Source: Hemibagrus wyckioides (lineage: Eukaryota > Chordata > Actinopteri > Siluriformes > Bagridae). Taken from it: 64,000 bases of DNA. The translations under genes were made by a program, and so were the position numbers. The DNA lies in NCBI RefSeq assembly GCF_019097595.1, contig NC_080731.1, positions 11,564,571 through 11,628,570 of the forward strand. Direction: 5' to 3'. The notes under the pieces were generated by a model. The model was not told where the DNA came from and did not search any database. It saw nothing but the letters and a program-made list of their open reading frames with translations. Shown here in pieces: positions 14,974 to 27,998 of this stretch. Each line of letters starts with the position of its first letter. The stretch's first letter is position 1.

Positions 14974-16849
14974 TATGTAAATAATTTACTTTGGTGCTTG
15001 GGCAGAGAAAAAAATTTGAGTCATGACTCTAACGCTTGGAAAGCCTAAGTGAAAAAGTCGAAATTACAAGAATCTATTGATTTTTAATTTTTATGTAAGT
15101 ATAAATAAGTGAGTATTTATTTTCAGTTATACTCAGGTAAAGTACACAAAACAGCCCACAATTGTACTTACAGATATTATAGAAAAAACCCTAACCCTAG
15201 AACTCTACCAGGGGGTCATGTGGATGCCACAGTAAAACAGAGTGTATGGATCTAAACAAAAATTATTAATTATTTCACTAAAGGATTGCGGATGTATATG
15301 TTTGTTGGGAAGACTTTCCATCTCTTTCATCTTTTTGGGAAAGTGATACCCATGGCCTCAGCAGCAAAATGTATTCAGAGGCCCGTATATCCTTCTGAGG
15401 CCCCAGACAAAGTAGCAAAGTTGAATACATCAGCTGAAATTCACCTTTAAAGACAACTTGGCCTGTGAGACGCAACACGGCAAAGTGAGACTGCGCGTCC
15501 AGATAGGATGATGGTTCTCACACTTCTGATCCCAGCGTGCAGTGTGAGAGCTGTTTCTGCATGTCTGTACACAGTTCTAATTATCTCCCTATCATGGGTG
15601 CCGCCTCCACAATGAACCTCTTTTCCCAAGCCTTCTGGTCACACTCCCTCCAGAGATGTTTCCCACACTGTCTGCAGTTACCTGCAGCTTTTTGGCACCT
15701 ACTCACACACACAAACACACACCCTGAGGGAATAGTGCCAATTTGGAGTACTAAATGAATCAAGAAGGAAAATCCTGTGCCTTGGGGTGTTGAAACTGCT
15801 TGTCACACCTTGCACTTACACATAATAAAGAAAAAGCAATCCGCCTTATTCATTACGGCAAGAGGAAGGGATTAAGTCATGTTTTCTTTATTGTCACACA
15901 AGACAGCTTTATAGGTTATATCGGCTCTTACATCTTAAACAGCATCAGTTTACATTGAATAATGGGGCATTATGGCTAACATAAGTCGAAAAAATTATGA
16001 ATCAGCATTTTTGTTATCTCCAAATTTTAATATGGCTTATACTCTAATGCATGTAGTTTATGCCATTTCGAAAAGAAAAAAAAAAAACCTTGTTGGACTT
16101 TGGAGCAAAGATGATATAATTATCCCTTCTTGTGAGATTTAGTACATGCAAGTCAGAACAATTCACATGTTGATGGTGCAACTAAATGTAGTCCTTTCTT
16201 CAGTTGATTAGTCATCCTCGCTGAAGCTTTTACCTACGGTACTTGCCTTGAAGATTAAGTAAATGAGGGTGGGGCTCTATATAACTCTGTGTTTGCTGAT
16301 AAACTCCTGAAACTCTTCCTGTGCCATTCAGCATTTTCCATCACTTACACTGATCTGTTCTTTCGTTTTAATTTAGTAACTTCTTTCAACTTATATAAAA
16401 CTGTAGTCCTATAAAGTGAATGCTGTTCACTTGTTTGTTTGTTTTGAAGCTTTTGAGATGTTTTGGAAGGTCACGCACAATATTCGTGCCTGAAATGTGC
16501 TTCGGAATTTCAATTTCTAAGGATTTTATTTTTGATTATTTAGAAAACAAATGTCGAAAAATGTTAGCTTAGTCTGGAGAGGATCATTGTAGCGTTTCTG
16601 CAGTATTATGCAGCTTTTGTGACTGAGCTTTACGCATATACTGTTGTAAATACTCTACACCCTTGCTACTCCGGGGTCAAGGAAGCAGGTCCAGTTTTTT
16701 GTATTTATTTATTTATTTATTACATTAAAAGTGGTCCTGGACTGCAGAAGACACTCGTCACTTTTTTCCTGCCGTGATGTTGCACGTGAAAGTTTTATTG
16801 CATATTGTACACTGTAATGCTACCTGAGCACGTGACAAATAACTAAAAA
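14974..16849. other. Region upstream of notch1 promoter, no gene seen
   Basis: Contains short antiparallel ORFs at 15447-15763 with no recognised domain, and A/T runs. It could carry upstream notch1 regulatory DNA, but nothing specific was identified. Confidence 0.5.
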
Positions 16850-16956
16850 AGGTTGCCTCTCCATGCATGCGCTTTGGAACGAAACCGCAAATTTCCCGCT
16901 TCTGCGTTTTCAACGGCTCGACGCGTGTGAAAGAGGCGTGGTTTTTTCCCACTGCC

Positions 16957-16987
<31 letters not shown>

Positions 16988-17225
16988 AGTAAAGGAGAGC
17001 AGATGAATAGCTGTTGTAAAAAGCGCTGAGGCGGAGGGAGCTTTGAATCCCATTCACTGACACTCCTAAGGCGAGGTCACACACACGCGCGGAGTTTGCG
17101 GGGGGAACAGGAAGAAAGGCGCCATATCTGGATATTATTCTGCATTCTATTTGTTTTTCCCTTTCGAACGAAACAAATGTTGGATCTATGTTAACACGCG
17201 GAATCGTACAGCTCTATAAGAAGGA
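16850..17225 (+). promoter_or_regulatory. notch1: Probable notch1 promoter and 5' UTR
   Basis: The 375 bases before the notch1 ATG are richer in CpG than the DNA upstream. They hold an exact E2F-type site TTTCCCGC (16892-16899) and TTCCCAC (16946-16952), whose reverse complement GTGGGAA fits the RBPJ core. A GT run lies at 16961-16987. No clear TATA box was seen and the transcription start cannot be fixed. Confidence 0.5.
16961..16987. repeat. (GT)n in notch1 5' flank
   Basis: Dinucleotide run about 240 bases upstream of the notch1 ATG. Confidence 0.9.
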
Positions 17226-17283
17226 ATGCATCTTTTCCTCGTGAATCTGATTCGTGTGATTTCGCTGATTGCTCTGACACATG
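17226..17283 (+). CDS. notch1: notch1 coding exon 1: signal peptide
   Basis: Encodes residues 1-20, starting [11 protein letters not shown] and continuing with a hydrophobic stretch, a typical signal peptide. The donor is gtaag at 17284. The exon ends after the first base of a Gly codon (phase 1). The 5' UTR length is not visible from sequence alone. Confidence 0.9.
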
Positions 17284-18050
17284 GTAAGACACCACACTGT
17301 TACATGCCCACTCTTGTTATTTACCAATTGCACAGCGATCTAATTGATTAGAACGTAACTGATTGTGATTTTTCTTTTTTTTTCTTTTCTTTTTTTTTAA
17401 CGTTATCACCATTATGAACCGTGTATAGAAAAAGAAATGAAGAGTATAAGTAGAAAACCACTTGTTGCGCGCAGGATGAAACTTATTCAATTAAGGGACT
17501 TAAAAAACAAAAAAAACAAAAAACGCCTTCATATGGAGAGGAAAGCAAGTCCCAAGGTGGTGGGACTTACTTGTTTACATCTAACAAATAAAATAAAAAA
17601 AAAAAGAAGCATAAGTAAAGCACTTCATAAAGACATTTGGAGCATCAGGTGAATCACATAACGGTTCCTGCGCGCGCTGCTTCACCACAACTTTGTGTAG
17701 GTTACACCGGAGACCCTGTGTATCACACACATAACTATTATATAGTGCTTTATGTCGTGAATAATATCTTGTTAAGAACTTAATAATTCGGTAGTTATGA
17801 AGCTTAATAAGAATTTTAAAAATAGGAACAAAAAAAAAAGGATTGGGTTCAGTATTAGAGTGGCTTCGTTACGCGTAATGACTTTTAGCCGTGAGCAAGA
17901 AAACTAGCGCGAGCACAACTAACTAAATATCTAAACAACTTATTTACTCTTAATATGTGGCATTTTTTAAAACTTGGGAATCTAGATATAGTGTGACTTT
18001 GGAAATATTCATCATAATTATGTTTCCTTAATTATAAGGTTCTATATCTG

Positions 18051-18107
<57 letters not shown>

Positions 18108-18150
18108 GTGTCTGTCTGTCTGTCTGTCTATCTTTCTATCTATCTATCTA

Positions 18151-18243
<93 letters not shown>

Positions 18244-18292
18244 AGGGATATACTGAGGAGTACAAACAGTAGCATTTTTCTGAGAGTGTAGG

Positions 18293-18364
<72 letters not shown>

Positions 18365-18385
18365 CAGAAAGAAAGAAAAACAGAC

Positions 18386-18430
<45 letters not shown>

Positions 18431-21400
18431 CTGAGTCAGTAAAGCTGCTTTAGCACAGTTAGGTAAAGTTTCACAGAAATGGTTTAGCAGGTCTGTGTTA
18501 ACAACAAAAATAGCCTCATTCTGGAGAGTGTGGTAGAAAATTCTTCTCACAAAGAAGCTCTCGGACCGTCAGGGTTTCGATGCCAAAAGCAGAGTCAACA
18601 AACAGGATTATCGTACCTTCACACAAACATCCACTCCCCTTCAGCCGTCCCCCAACTTTATGTCTTGAGTTGGTTTTTAAAAATGTTTACACATACTCGT
18701 GCTTGTCAGTCCTTACTTGTTTACATGGACGTTAGTGGAGTCACATCATACATGCGTACTGAGACTCATTATGATTATTATGATTAACATACCCAAAATA
18801 TTGTATAGAAGCAGCTGAAAAAGGACTAGATCAGTGCTGTGTTTAGGCTCCTGGCACCACACACCTCTTTAAGGTGTTAAGAGTCACACTTTTGCCCCAT
18901 CCTCTTTTTCTCTCCCTGGGCTTCCAGCCATGGCATTTTGGTTTCTCTCCAACAAGCTGAAAGCATTCATTTACTTATAAATGAAAATTCTTTGGAACAC
19001 AAATATCATTATGACTTTTGTCTCTTTTTTCATAGTCAAGCTTGAGCATGTATAAATTTGTCTTGTATCTTAGGCAGGGACTCTTATTCTTTTAGTGATA
19101 TTCTTGTACTTGCAGGACTGAAATGTTCTGAGAAATGCCAAAATGGAGGTATGTGCATTGCTACTGCAGATGGACGAGCAGAATGCAAGTGAGTATGAAT
19201 CTCAACAAGTGTTTAAACACGAGCAGTTTTGAAAGATGAGCATTTTAACAGCATTAAATTGTTCTTTTCCTTTGCACTGGAGTGTATCATCTTTTGCACT
19301 TCTATTTCACATTTTTCATGTGTATTTTAGAAGTAACTGTAAATATACTGTTCACTACATACTGACCTACTTTATATGTCAAAGATACCAAAAGTACAAA
19401 AAGTGTATTCTGAGCAGTCAGAAAAAAATATCTGATGGTATGTCTATATAGCGCTATTAAAACCAATGCCTGACCTGACACCTAACACACCATGTTTTTG
19501 TAACGCTTACGCACATTCTCGAGAAGAAAACACGGTCTAAACCAGCCAATGATCAGGATGATGGTGATGATGTTGATGAAGGGAGGGGAATTTGGCTTTC
19601 TCTTGTCTTGCTGTTTGTGCCTCTTCTCTAACAGAAGTCTCAGAGACGCTCTAAGCCCCAAATCTTGTTTCTCTTTTCTTTTATGAAACGACAGCTGGGG
19701 TTTGCCAGAAACTCAGCATCTATTGTTCTCCCATCTAGATTAATTCTGTGTGACTAATCTGTGTCAGGCTTCCCAGAATGCCTATAGCCCCCCCTCACAC
19801 ACCCCTGTCCCCGCTTGGGTGTTTTGTCCCATTTTGAATGGTTATTCTTTGATTTATATTAGAGGGACAGATGGCAGCAGAGTGTAATTGGACTGGATGT
19901 TTTCATAATTGGCAACAATTGAGCAGGCGAATATAAAAAGCAAACCGCCCTGGAGCACATACCTTCACTCTCCGGATTATAATAAGGAGGGGAAAAAAAT
20001 CCTATGAAATTGCTGCTGGCTGTGAGTTGATTACTTACAGGGGCGAACTTTTGATTGTTTTTCTTTCTATCTGTGCACAATTGAGATACGAAAGTGGGCT
20101 TGAGTTTCAGGGAGTTTGGCCGAGTGCAGCAGTGTCTTCTTTCTTGTTATCAGCAAGTTATCAGCATGACCGGTTAGAAATAGGGACTGCAGCAATGTTT
20201 GTGGCCTCCTTTAGAGGGCAGTTCTCTCACGGGGCCATGCTGGCATGGGGCCACGTCTTAATTCTGTCTGGCAGCCTCCCTGCCGCAGTTGAACCACAAA
20301 GCAACCATTGTGGCTTGATACCCTCAGACTCCTCTAATTAAGCATGGAGATAGGACAAGGGCCGCTCTTCCCGCCCTGAGATGCTTGGTTACCATGTCCG
20401 CTGCCTTTTGTGTATTATTTGATTACAGAGAGTGGTCAGGCCACTGGGCATGCAGCATGTCTGTCCAGCCCTAGCAAGCAGCAGGCCCACAGGTCAGTTT
20501 TGACCACCCCTTACTGCTATCAAATGACTCCATTGTGCATGCCCTGAAAATGCTTGGGGATAATCATTACACTCATAGGGTTTGGTTTAGCTTCGAAGTG
20601 TAGAAAAGCGAATAACTGTTGGAATTTGACATAGAAATATTGTCTCTTTGTGGATCACATTCAGGAATAAAGAACTGAACGCAGAGGGGTTAGTATAATG
20701 CAAATGTAAGGCTTTTGCTTTGACAGCTTTATGGCACGGTCGTTTTATAAAAACTAAGCACATTTAAGTGCTTTGTAAGTTCTTTTAAGTTCCAAACATG
20801 TGATTTTGTTTATTTCTCCCCTGAGAGCCAGTATGATGTGTGTGACAAATTGTTCTGACACTTTCTTAAAGAGGTCATTATAGTTATTTGCACATTCATG
20901 AATAGACTGGAAAACAGCACAGGGATGAGGTTTTGCTCATGGCTGTTTTGGTCAGACAACAAATAGCCAACTTTTTGCTGGTTTTTCCTGGACAAAAACA
21001 ACATTGTGAAACGTCGAACCTAACTGTGATGCTGTGCCCACTTTTTTTTTTCTAACAGCTTCTTTCCTTTAAAAATCCCAACATTTTTGTCAGTGCTGTA
21101 ATATGAAGTGTCTTTCAGCCACTCTTATACAACAGTGTAGAGATATAGAGGTCATACTTTGCCAACTGTGCCAGGAATGCCAAGGCCATGAATCTGGTGC
21201 ACAGTATGTGGTGCTTAGAGAGGCAGAAGCCTGGACAAAGTCAACGTGTGCCTTGCTGAGAGTAATGGAAAGCAGCTACAAAAGTTGGATTCTACAGCAG
21301 TGGACAAGGGAGAAATGCCTGGACCAAACGAGCTTAGTATCCGATAAGGAGATAAAAGACGTGGGGCTTCAAAGGGATGTAGAAGAATTGATGAACCTCA

Positions 21401-24400
21401 ACTTGGGGAGCACCTGACACCTCAGAAAGCTAGCCAGGCTTCTGCTCTACACAACTATGAGCTTTGCTTAGCAAGGATGAAGTGCAGATCCAGCTGCAAA
21501 GACTAGCTGAGGTTTAATGTATTTAGAAGGCTGGTGGATCCAAGACACAACATATGTAACTTCCAAATCTGTATTGATAAAGCCATATTAATGTTCTGTG
21601 CTTCCTGTCTGAGAATAAATAAATGTTCTGGTGATGAACCGATGCTTCTGATGCTGATGTTTATATAGTGAGCCACTGGAATCAGGACATATTTTATTCA
21701 ATGCTTTTTAAAAAATTCAGTATATAACATATGTCTAAAAAATATAAACCAGGCAATAAGGTTTCGTAATTTAATTTACCTGTATTTCTAATTTCGGCAC
21801 AAAATGTCTGACTTTTTACGATGTCACTTTTTGACTTGAAATGACTTGAATGACTTGAAATGTCACTTTTTACGATTTTCTAAACAGTCATTTTTTTTAT
21901 AATATCATTATTGATGCGACATAGCTTATGAAAACAAAAATGCCTTTGTTTTGAACTTGACCAACTGATACTTGGCCGCAAAAACACAACGACAAGAAAG
22001 TCACAGAAAAAAAACATGTATTTAAATAGGATATGAATATATGCAAACATTCAGTTGACAAAACGACAAAATAACACATAACAGCTACTTAAATACAAAG
22101 GCAAAGATCATTATTGCATGATCAATAGCTAAGCTGACAGCCCTAACTTATCATTATGTTATTAGTCATGATTTATAAACAGGTAAATGGCCCAATTACC
22201 CTCTGGCACCATTTCTGTTATATAACCAGTCATACTATTTCAGACATACTAACAGAATAAATTGGTACAAGATCAAACTGTCATAATAAATATAAATATA
22301 ACAAAACTACAATAAGCTTCTGAGTTAAACTATAAGTGTTCAGTGAAGTTGTGCTCTGATTCACTTTATAATAATCAATAATGACAGCTCTGTACCTTAT
22401 TCTGGAGGACATATAGTTTCTTTATTTTGATAGCTTCGTACTAATTTTGTCCCTTGCCAATTTCCACCCATGAGCCAGCTCTTGCCTATCAGCTACCAAC
22501 TAGGAAGGGTGAAGGCTAACACATGCTTCCTGTGAGACATGTAATGCCATGCAACTCCCTTTTATTCTAACTGCTGCTCATGTTTCCTCCCAGGGCAGCT
22601 TAATACACTCAGAGGAAATAACTATCTGCCCTCTTTCACATACATGAGCTCACAGATTTGCTATAGTTGACAAGGAAGAGAGACCATTCCATCCGTTCCC
22701 AGAGAACGACTGTGCTCTCTTGGCCTCTGGTCATGGTGACATTTAAACCCCAATCTTCTTCGAATGATAAGGTGCATTCTTGTTTGTTCAGCACATTGGG
22801 AGCCAATACACAAACCATTTTTATCCCTATAAAGAGAGCATTAGCAACAGAGTGGAACCACATGCGGTTTTACTTTCTTAATCCTGAGTCTCCTAATCCT
22901 GGTGTCAAGATTGATAAAAACAAATTCTTTTCTATATCTTAATGTTAGATCCATTTTACCTATTTAGTATACTGTACACACCTTAATAACCTGCTGTCTG
23001 ATGTAAGACACTCTCAAAACACAAACAGGGTTTTAAGTGAAGAAAATAAAATAGCAAGTTGTTTGTGAGGGTTATTCTGCCAAACAAGAATGTAATAAGT
23101 ATCTCTACTGTTGTTCACATATACGTACGTGGTCTAAAGGCTAATACGAACATTCGTAGATGCGAACAAATAGCGGATGTAACTCACGTGTCTGCCGGAC
23201 GTTGTCACAGTTGTGCTGCTGTGTTCTTACTGTACAGTGCGATAGTGGACAGTGTACAGTAATGTGGAGGGGACTGCTAGGAAGCACAAAGCAATAACCA
23301 TGGAAACAAAAGTGAAAATAATTGGGCCGAGGCGAAAAGATGGTAGACGTCGCTCGTTCTTATAACATGAATCGTTTTTTTTATGCTTTACATTGTATAT
23401 TTGTGTGAAAGGTGTATAAGTCTCACTTTGACGGACTTACGAATGATCTCCCAGAACGGAACTCATTCGTGAGTCGGGGACTTACTGTACATATGGATGG
23501 CCATGCCCCCTTCGATAATTTCAGCAATTTATAGTAACACATAGGATTGATTTTGCACATGATTTTACAAAGAGAGATTTGTGTAGTTTCTCCTGTTTTC
23601 CACCACCACTTCTCCCCCAGGACAGGCTCCTTCCCCATCGCATCCCTCCCCAGGATAAAGCTGTTTCTGATAAAGAATAAATAAAGAATAAATAACTGAT
23701 GACAACAGTTGTGTGTATGTAGAGTCATGTTATAGTGTTTGACATTTCATAAGCAGCTACATAGAAGTCTGTATAGGACCTGTCAACAAAAACAAACAAA
23801 ACCTCTGACACTAGAATACTGTATTTGGATCTGTACACAGTATTTAAAGGGCAAGCGTGCAGGCAGCTGTAAAAACATGTCTGTGCGTTTTTCACTTGGA
23901 AATATGTTTGTTTTATGTAGCTGAACAAAGGTGACTTTCAAGTATTGGCATGTGTGGGTAAGCAATCAAAGTAGTCACTACGTTGGTCCATGGCCATCTA
24001 TGATAAGTACTGTATGAAAGCAACCTCTTGTCTTTGCTCAGATGCTTCAATGCGAGCTTTGTTTACAGGGTCAAGGATGAGTTCCTCTGTGCTCCCCTCT
24101 GCATTCAAATACAGGAAATGCACTTCTAGAGCCAGGGAGGACCAGAAGGTCGAGCCTATTAACATATCACTAGAGAAGGCTAATGTCTTAACCGAGGCAC
24201 TGGTGTCAGAGTCACATATCGTATGCATTATACATAAAGATTTTGTGTGTGTTGATGTATAAATGTGATAGAAATGGTCACGCTTACATTATGTTCTGCG
24301 GCTCGCACGTTTTCAAAGAGCCAAGTGTGGTGGCTCGGGTTCTGTATGCACAGCTGGGCAAGCAAAAAAAAAAAAAATCAGTTGTTTTTATTTGAGTCTT

Positions 24401-27400
24401 TTGACCTGAGCCATCTGTCTGTGGAGCACAGAATTACAAGTGATTACTATCAAAGTATTCATGCTGCTAGGTACCACACAATACATATCTACTGTCTGTG
24501 GTTTAAGCCATTCAGCTCAGAGAAATACCACACACTCTTTCCAAATGCTGTGACGCTATGTGAAAAAGAAATGCTTCATTTTAGTCATCAGGTTCTCTTG
24601 TTCAATGTCCTATGCAGTTATATGTCCAAGGTATTTATGAAGCACATGTGAAAACAGTAATGTCGTTCCCAGAATTGCAAAACCGCCAGGAGTAGCACTC
24701 ATTAGATCAGTATACAGTTTCTAATGCCTGCTACTTGCTTGATCCCTGGAGTTGCTGGCCTTTCCCATGGGGTCCTACAGTAATAGGGATAAACTTACAT
24801 GTCTCTAATGAACACCAACAGATGTGGTCTTGGAAGATCAAGCATCCCGTAGTGATTACAGAGCGAGGCAGAAGAGCCCGAGGCCATCGTTACCTAAAGA
24901 TCAGACAAGGTGTTTAGACACCCAACTACAGGAAATGAGGGCTTGAGGAGGGCTAAAAGTGTTGTTCTAGTCTTGCTTTAAAGCATGAAAATTCCAAGTC
25001 AGTGGTAATGGCACCACCATAACCAACAGCATATAGCAACTTTTACATTTATCAGCACTGATGAAAAAAAGCGACTGATCTTTGAGTAGTATCATTAAGC
25101 GTAACACACATTTCCTCCCTAGTCGAAAGGAGGAGTTCAGCCGTGAAAGGAAATCCGAGTTAGAGTTTAACTCTGTGTGTGAGACGGAGCCTCCTCCACT
25201 GTACGACCTCATGATGGCAGATGGCAGATTGGGCCGTGGGGGGAGGAAACCCCCCTGTATCTCATCTGGTTAAGAGGTCAGGTGTCAGCCAAACATCTGC
25301 TCTTGCCTGACCGCACATTGCAGCACTGGCAAAGACCTGTTGTCATGGGCTACGGGTGGCCACATAGAAAAGGAATCCCATCACAGCCCAAGAGAACAAA
25401 GATTTCTATTTAGTGCATAGATTGAATATCATTAGTAGGGTCACTGTCTGGCCAGATAGCGCCAAATAAATCATGGCTGTTTACATCATGTCTGTTTTGA
25501 TCAGTTTGTTTTATTATTATGAAAAACTTGTGCATGATTTGTGTGCAACCACAGCTTTTTTCCGTTATGCTGCAAGTTAGAATACAGTTTGAATGCCTTG
25601 AGTCTCTAACCCAAACCATATTCTATCTTAGTGTGCTTCACTGCCTCTCAAAGACAGATTTTGTGCTGACAACTTATTTGTCAAGCTTTTGCCAAGTTAA
25701 AGACCAAACCGCCAACATTTCCTGCTCGACTCTTCTGTGTGCTTCCATGTATGTGTGCTCTATTAAGAGAAAGCATGAGGGGATGACTGTGTGTTTTATG
25801 GATTTTGACTTGTGTCATTCCCTTGAGGCGTGGAACTGTTTGCCATGCTGGGCAAACACCAGTGGAGTTTTCAAAGCTGGTGTGATTTTTCACTAGGCTC
25901 TGTGAAGTGCGGCTGCCAGCAGTCTCCACTGAGAAGTGCTGTCAGGGATGGGGATGCAGGACGGGGCAGATTTTTAGTGTAAACGGTTACATTCCTCACT
26001 TACCAGTCTTCTCCCCTCAGACTGTCTGCATAAACCCCTTAAACCCACAGTCATATCTTTCATTTAAAAAATGCTTGGACCGTTTGTTTTGTCGAGTCCT
26101 GTCTACTAAAACCATTGACAAAGAAACGTATTAAACTATGATCTTTCTTTTAAATCTGAATATAAGTGCAAAATCCCAAACTGAGGATTTTGGAAATGCA
26201 ATGCCTTCCAAAACATTAGTGGGATGTCCAAAGCAGCATAGTTTAATATTAGGTTAAAACGGGGAAAGTTTTAAATCTCTGACTTTGACTACCAGTTACA
26301 TCTTCTCATTTGTCTCTCCAATTTTTCCATCATAAAATGGCAGATGAATTTTTGGACAAGAAAAGTGACATTGCCAAATAAAAGTGGTGACGAGAACATT
26401 AGACTTTAGGGAGGTTAGTGATGGCGCGAGCAGCAAAAATGGAAGAGCTCTAACAGGAGTATAACATTGTGACCACAAATTGGCGGGAAGGAGTTGAAAA
26501 TGGCAAACCCAGAATCTGAAAATGAGTAAAAGGGAGAGAGAAGGGAATGAAGGGAGGGAAAGCAGAGGTTTGATAGCTGAAGGCTCACTCAGAGGGGATG
26601 CAGGCGACCAAACCTCGTTCAGTCTGACTCTTGAATGGCGGCAGGAACAATGGCCCTTCTCATGGAGCTTTTCAGCAGGGACACTATTCAGGGACTTTCA
26701 GCCTCAGCCTCCATATTCCAGGAGGGAAGTGGAGAGTAGGGGAGTGTATTAGGACCAGCAGCTGTCGTGCTCTCATTAACATGCGCACCTGCTCCCGAAG
26801 GCAGCTTCAGAAGGCCTGAGCATACTCTACCATGCAGGTTCCTGAGCACAAACTACCACTGTCTCGTCTACGATTGACAGATTATGAGCCTTGATTAAGA
26901 ACTTAACAGCGGCATCTTGGTTGGTAATGACATTTGAACTTCCATTCAGTTGCACAAGGCCTTAAGCAGTGAGACACCTTGGCTACTTATGTTAGAAAGT
27001 ATGATACCAACAATATCATACTAACTGTGATTTTCCATTGCATCACAGTCCACGGTTAGTTGCTTCCATAAAGTTGGTGATGATTGGGGGTGGGGGTTTA
27101 TGGGGGTTTGACTCACAGTGGGACGATGATGGAAATGGTAGCGGAAGCAGACGGAGTGCAGCTCTCACCGTGCTCTTAATGGGTCTGTCTTTTCTTTTCC
27201 TCGTTAATGTTATTGGTCATCCTAATCCTGGTCGAGAAACAGTAAAAACACTACGTCTCCCTCCAGGTTAGAGGCCCTGTTGTGATCAGAGACCAAACCA
27301 CTGGGAATTTGTACTGCCTGCCCCCGGGCTTTAAAGACAATGCTTAGCTTTTCACCAGTGGTGTGGTTTCAATGTTAGAGAAAGGTTGTTTCAACATTGG

Positions 27401-27965
27401 TATAGTAGGAAAAGCATGCTCTTTGTGTCACCCAGGCAAGTCAGACGAATGTGTATGCCGAAGCCAGCCCCTGTTACCAAGCCTGTTTGACTCTCTTTAT
27501 TTCCACAGTGTTTGCTGTTAGTTCCTTTTATGCCCATAGCTCTTGATTGATGCTGGGATGAGCTTCTACTGTAGAAGAATACACACCATTGAGGAGGTGG
27601 AAGCGGGCTTTGAAGTCCTGATAATGTTAGCCCAGGGTTCAAAGACTCTGATATAGGCTCTGCCTTGTCCTTTGAGTGAATGGATGGTAGAAAAAAGCTG
27701 AGGCATGCAGAAATTTCCTACTAAGAGTTGATGATGGGTGCTTTTCATGCAACACTTTCAAACAGGATTAGAAGTACAAGCCAGAATTTTCAATGAGCTG
27801 TGTGGAATCCCATTATATTAAAAATGATTTATTCTATGATGAAGAAATGTGTTTTTCTTTTCCTTTTCTACTTGACAGTTTATAGATTCAGACTGGTACA
27901 TTGTTGCTGACATCCAGCTTCATTTTTATTTCCTTATTATATCAAGGCTTTGTAGCTCTTATGTG

Positions 27966-27998
<33 letters not shown>

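Larger units (their letters stand above)
17284..19115 (+). other. notch1: notch1 intron 1
   Basis: 1.8 kb intron. It carries the paired TCTA and TAGA microsatellites (18049-18430). The rest is AT-rich with no recognised element. Confidence 0.85.

Noticed and set aside
16758..17084. Minus-strand 108-codon ORF with an HTHTHT run
   Set aside because: Spans the GT repeat in the notch1 promoter and has no domain.
18049..18430. Repeat array that might suggest CRISPR
   Set aside because: Simple tetranucleotide repeat in a vertebrate intron, with no spacers.
18106..18550. ORFs of 61 and 104 codons rich in YLSI repeats
   Set aside because: They translate the TCTA/TAGA microsatellites; no protein family.
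21103..21417. 104-codon + strand ORF in intron 2
   Set aside because: No recognisable domain or splice context; length is within chance for AT-moderate DNA. Kept only as a note in the intron entry.
23998..24228. Minus-strand 76-codon ORF in intron 2 that reads somewhat like protein
   Set aside because: Overlapped by a + strand ORF of similar length, with no family recognised and no clear splice sites.
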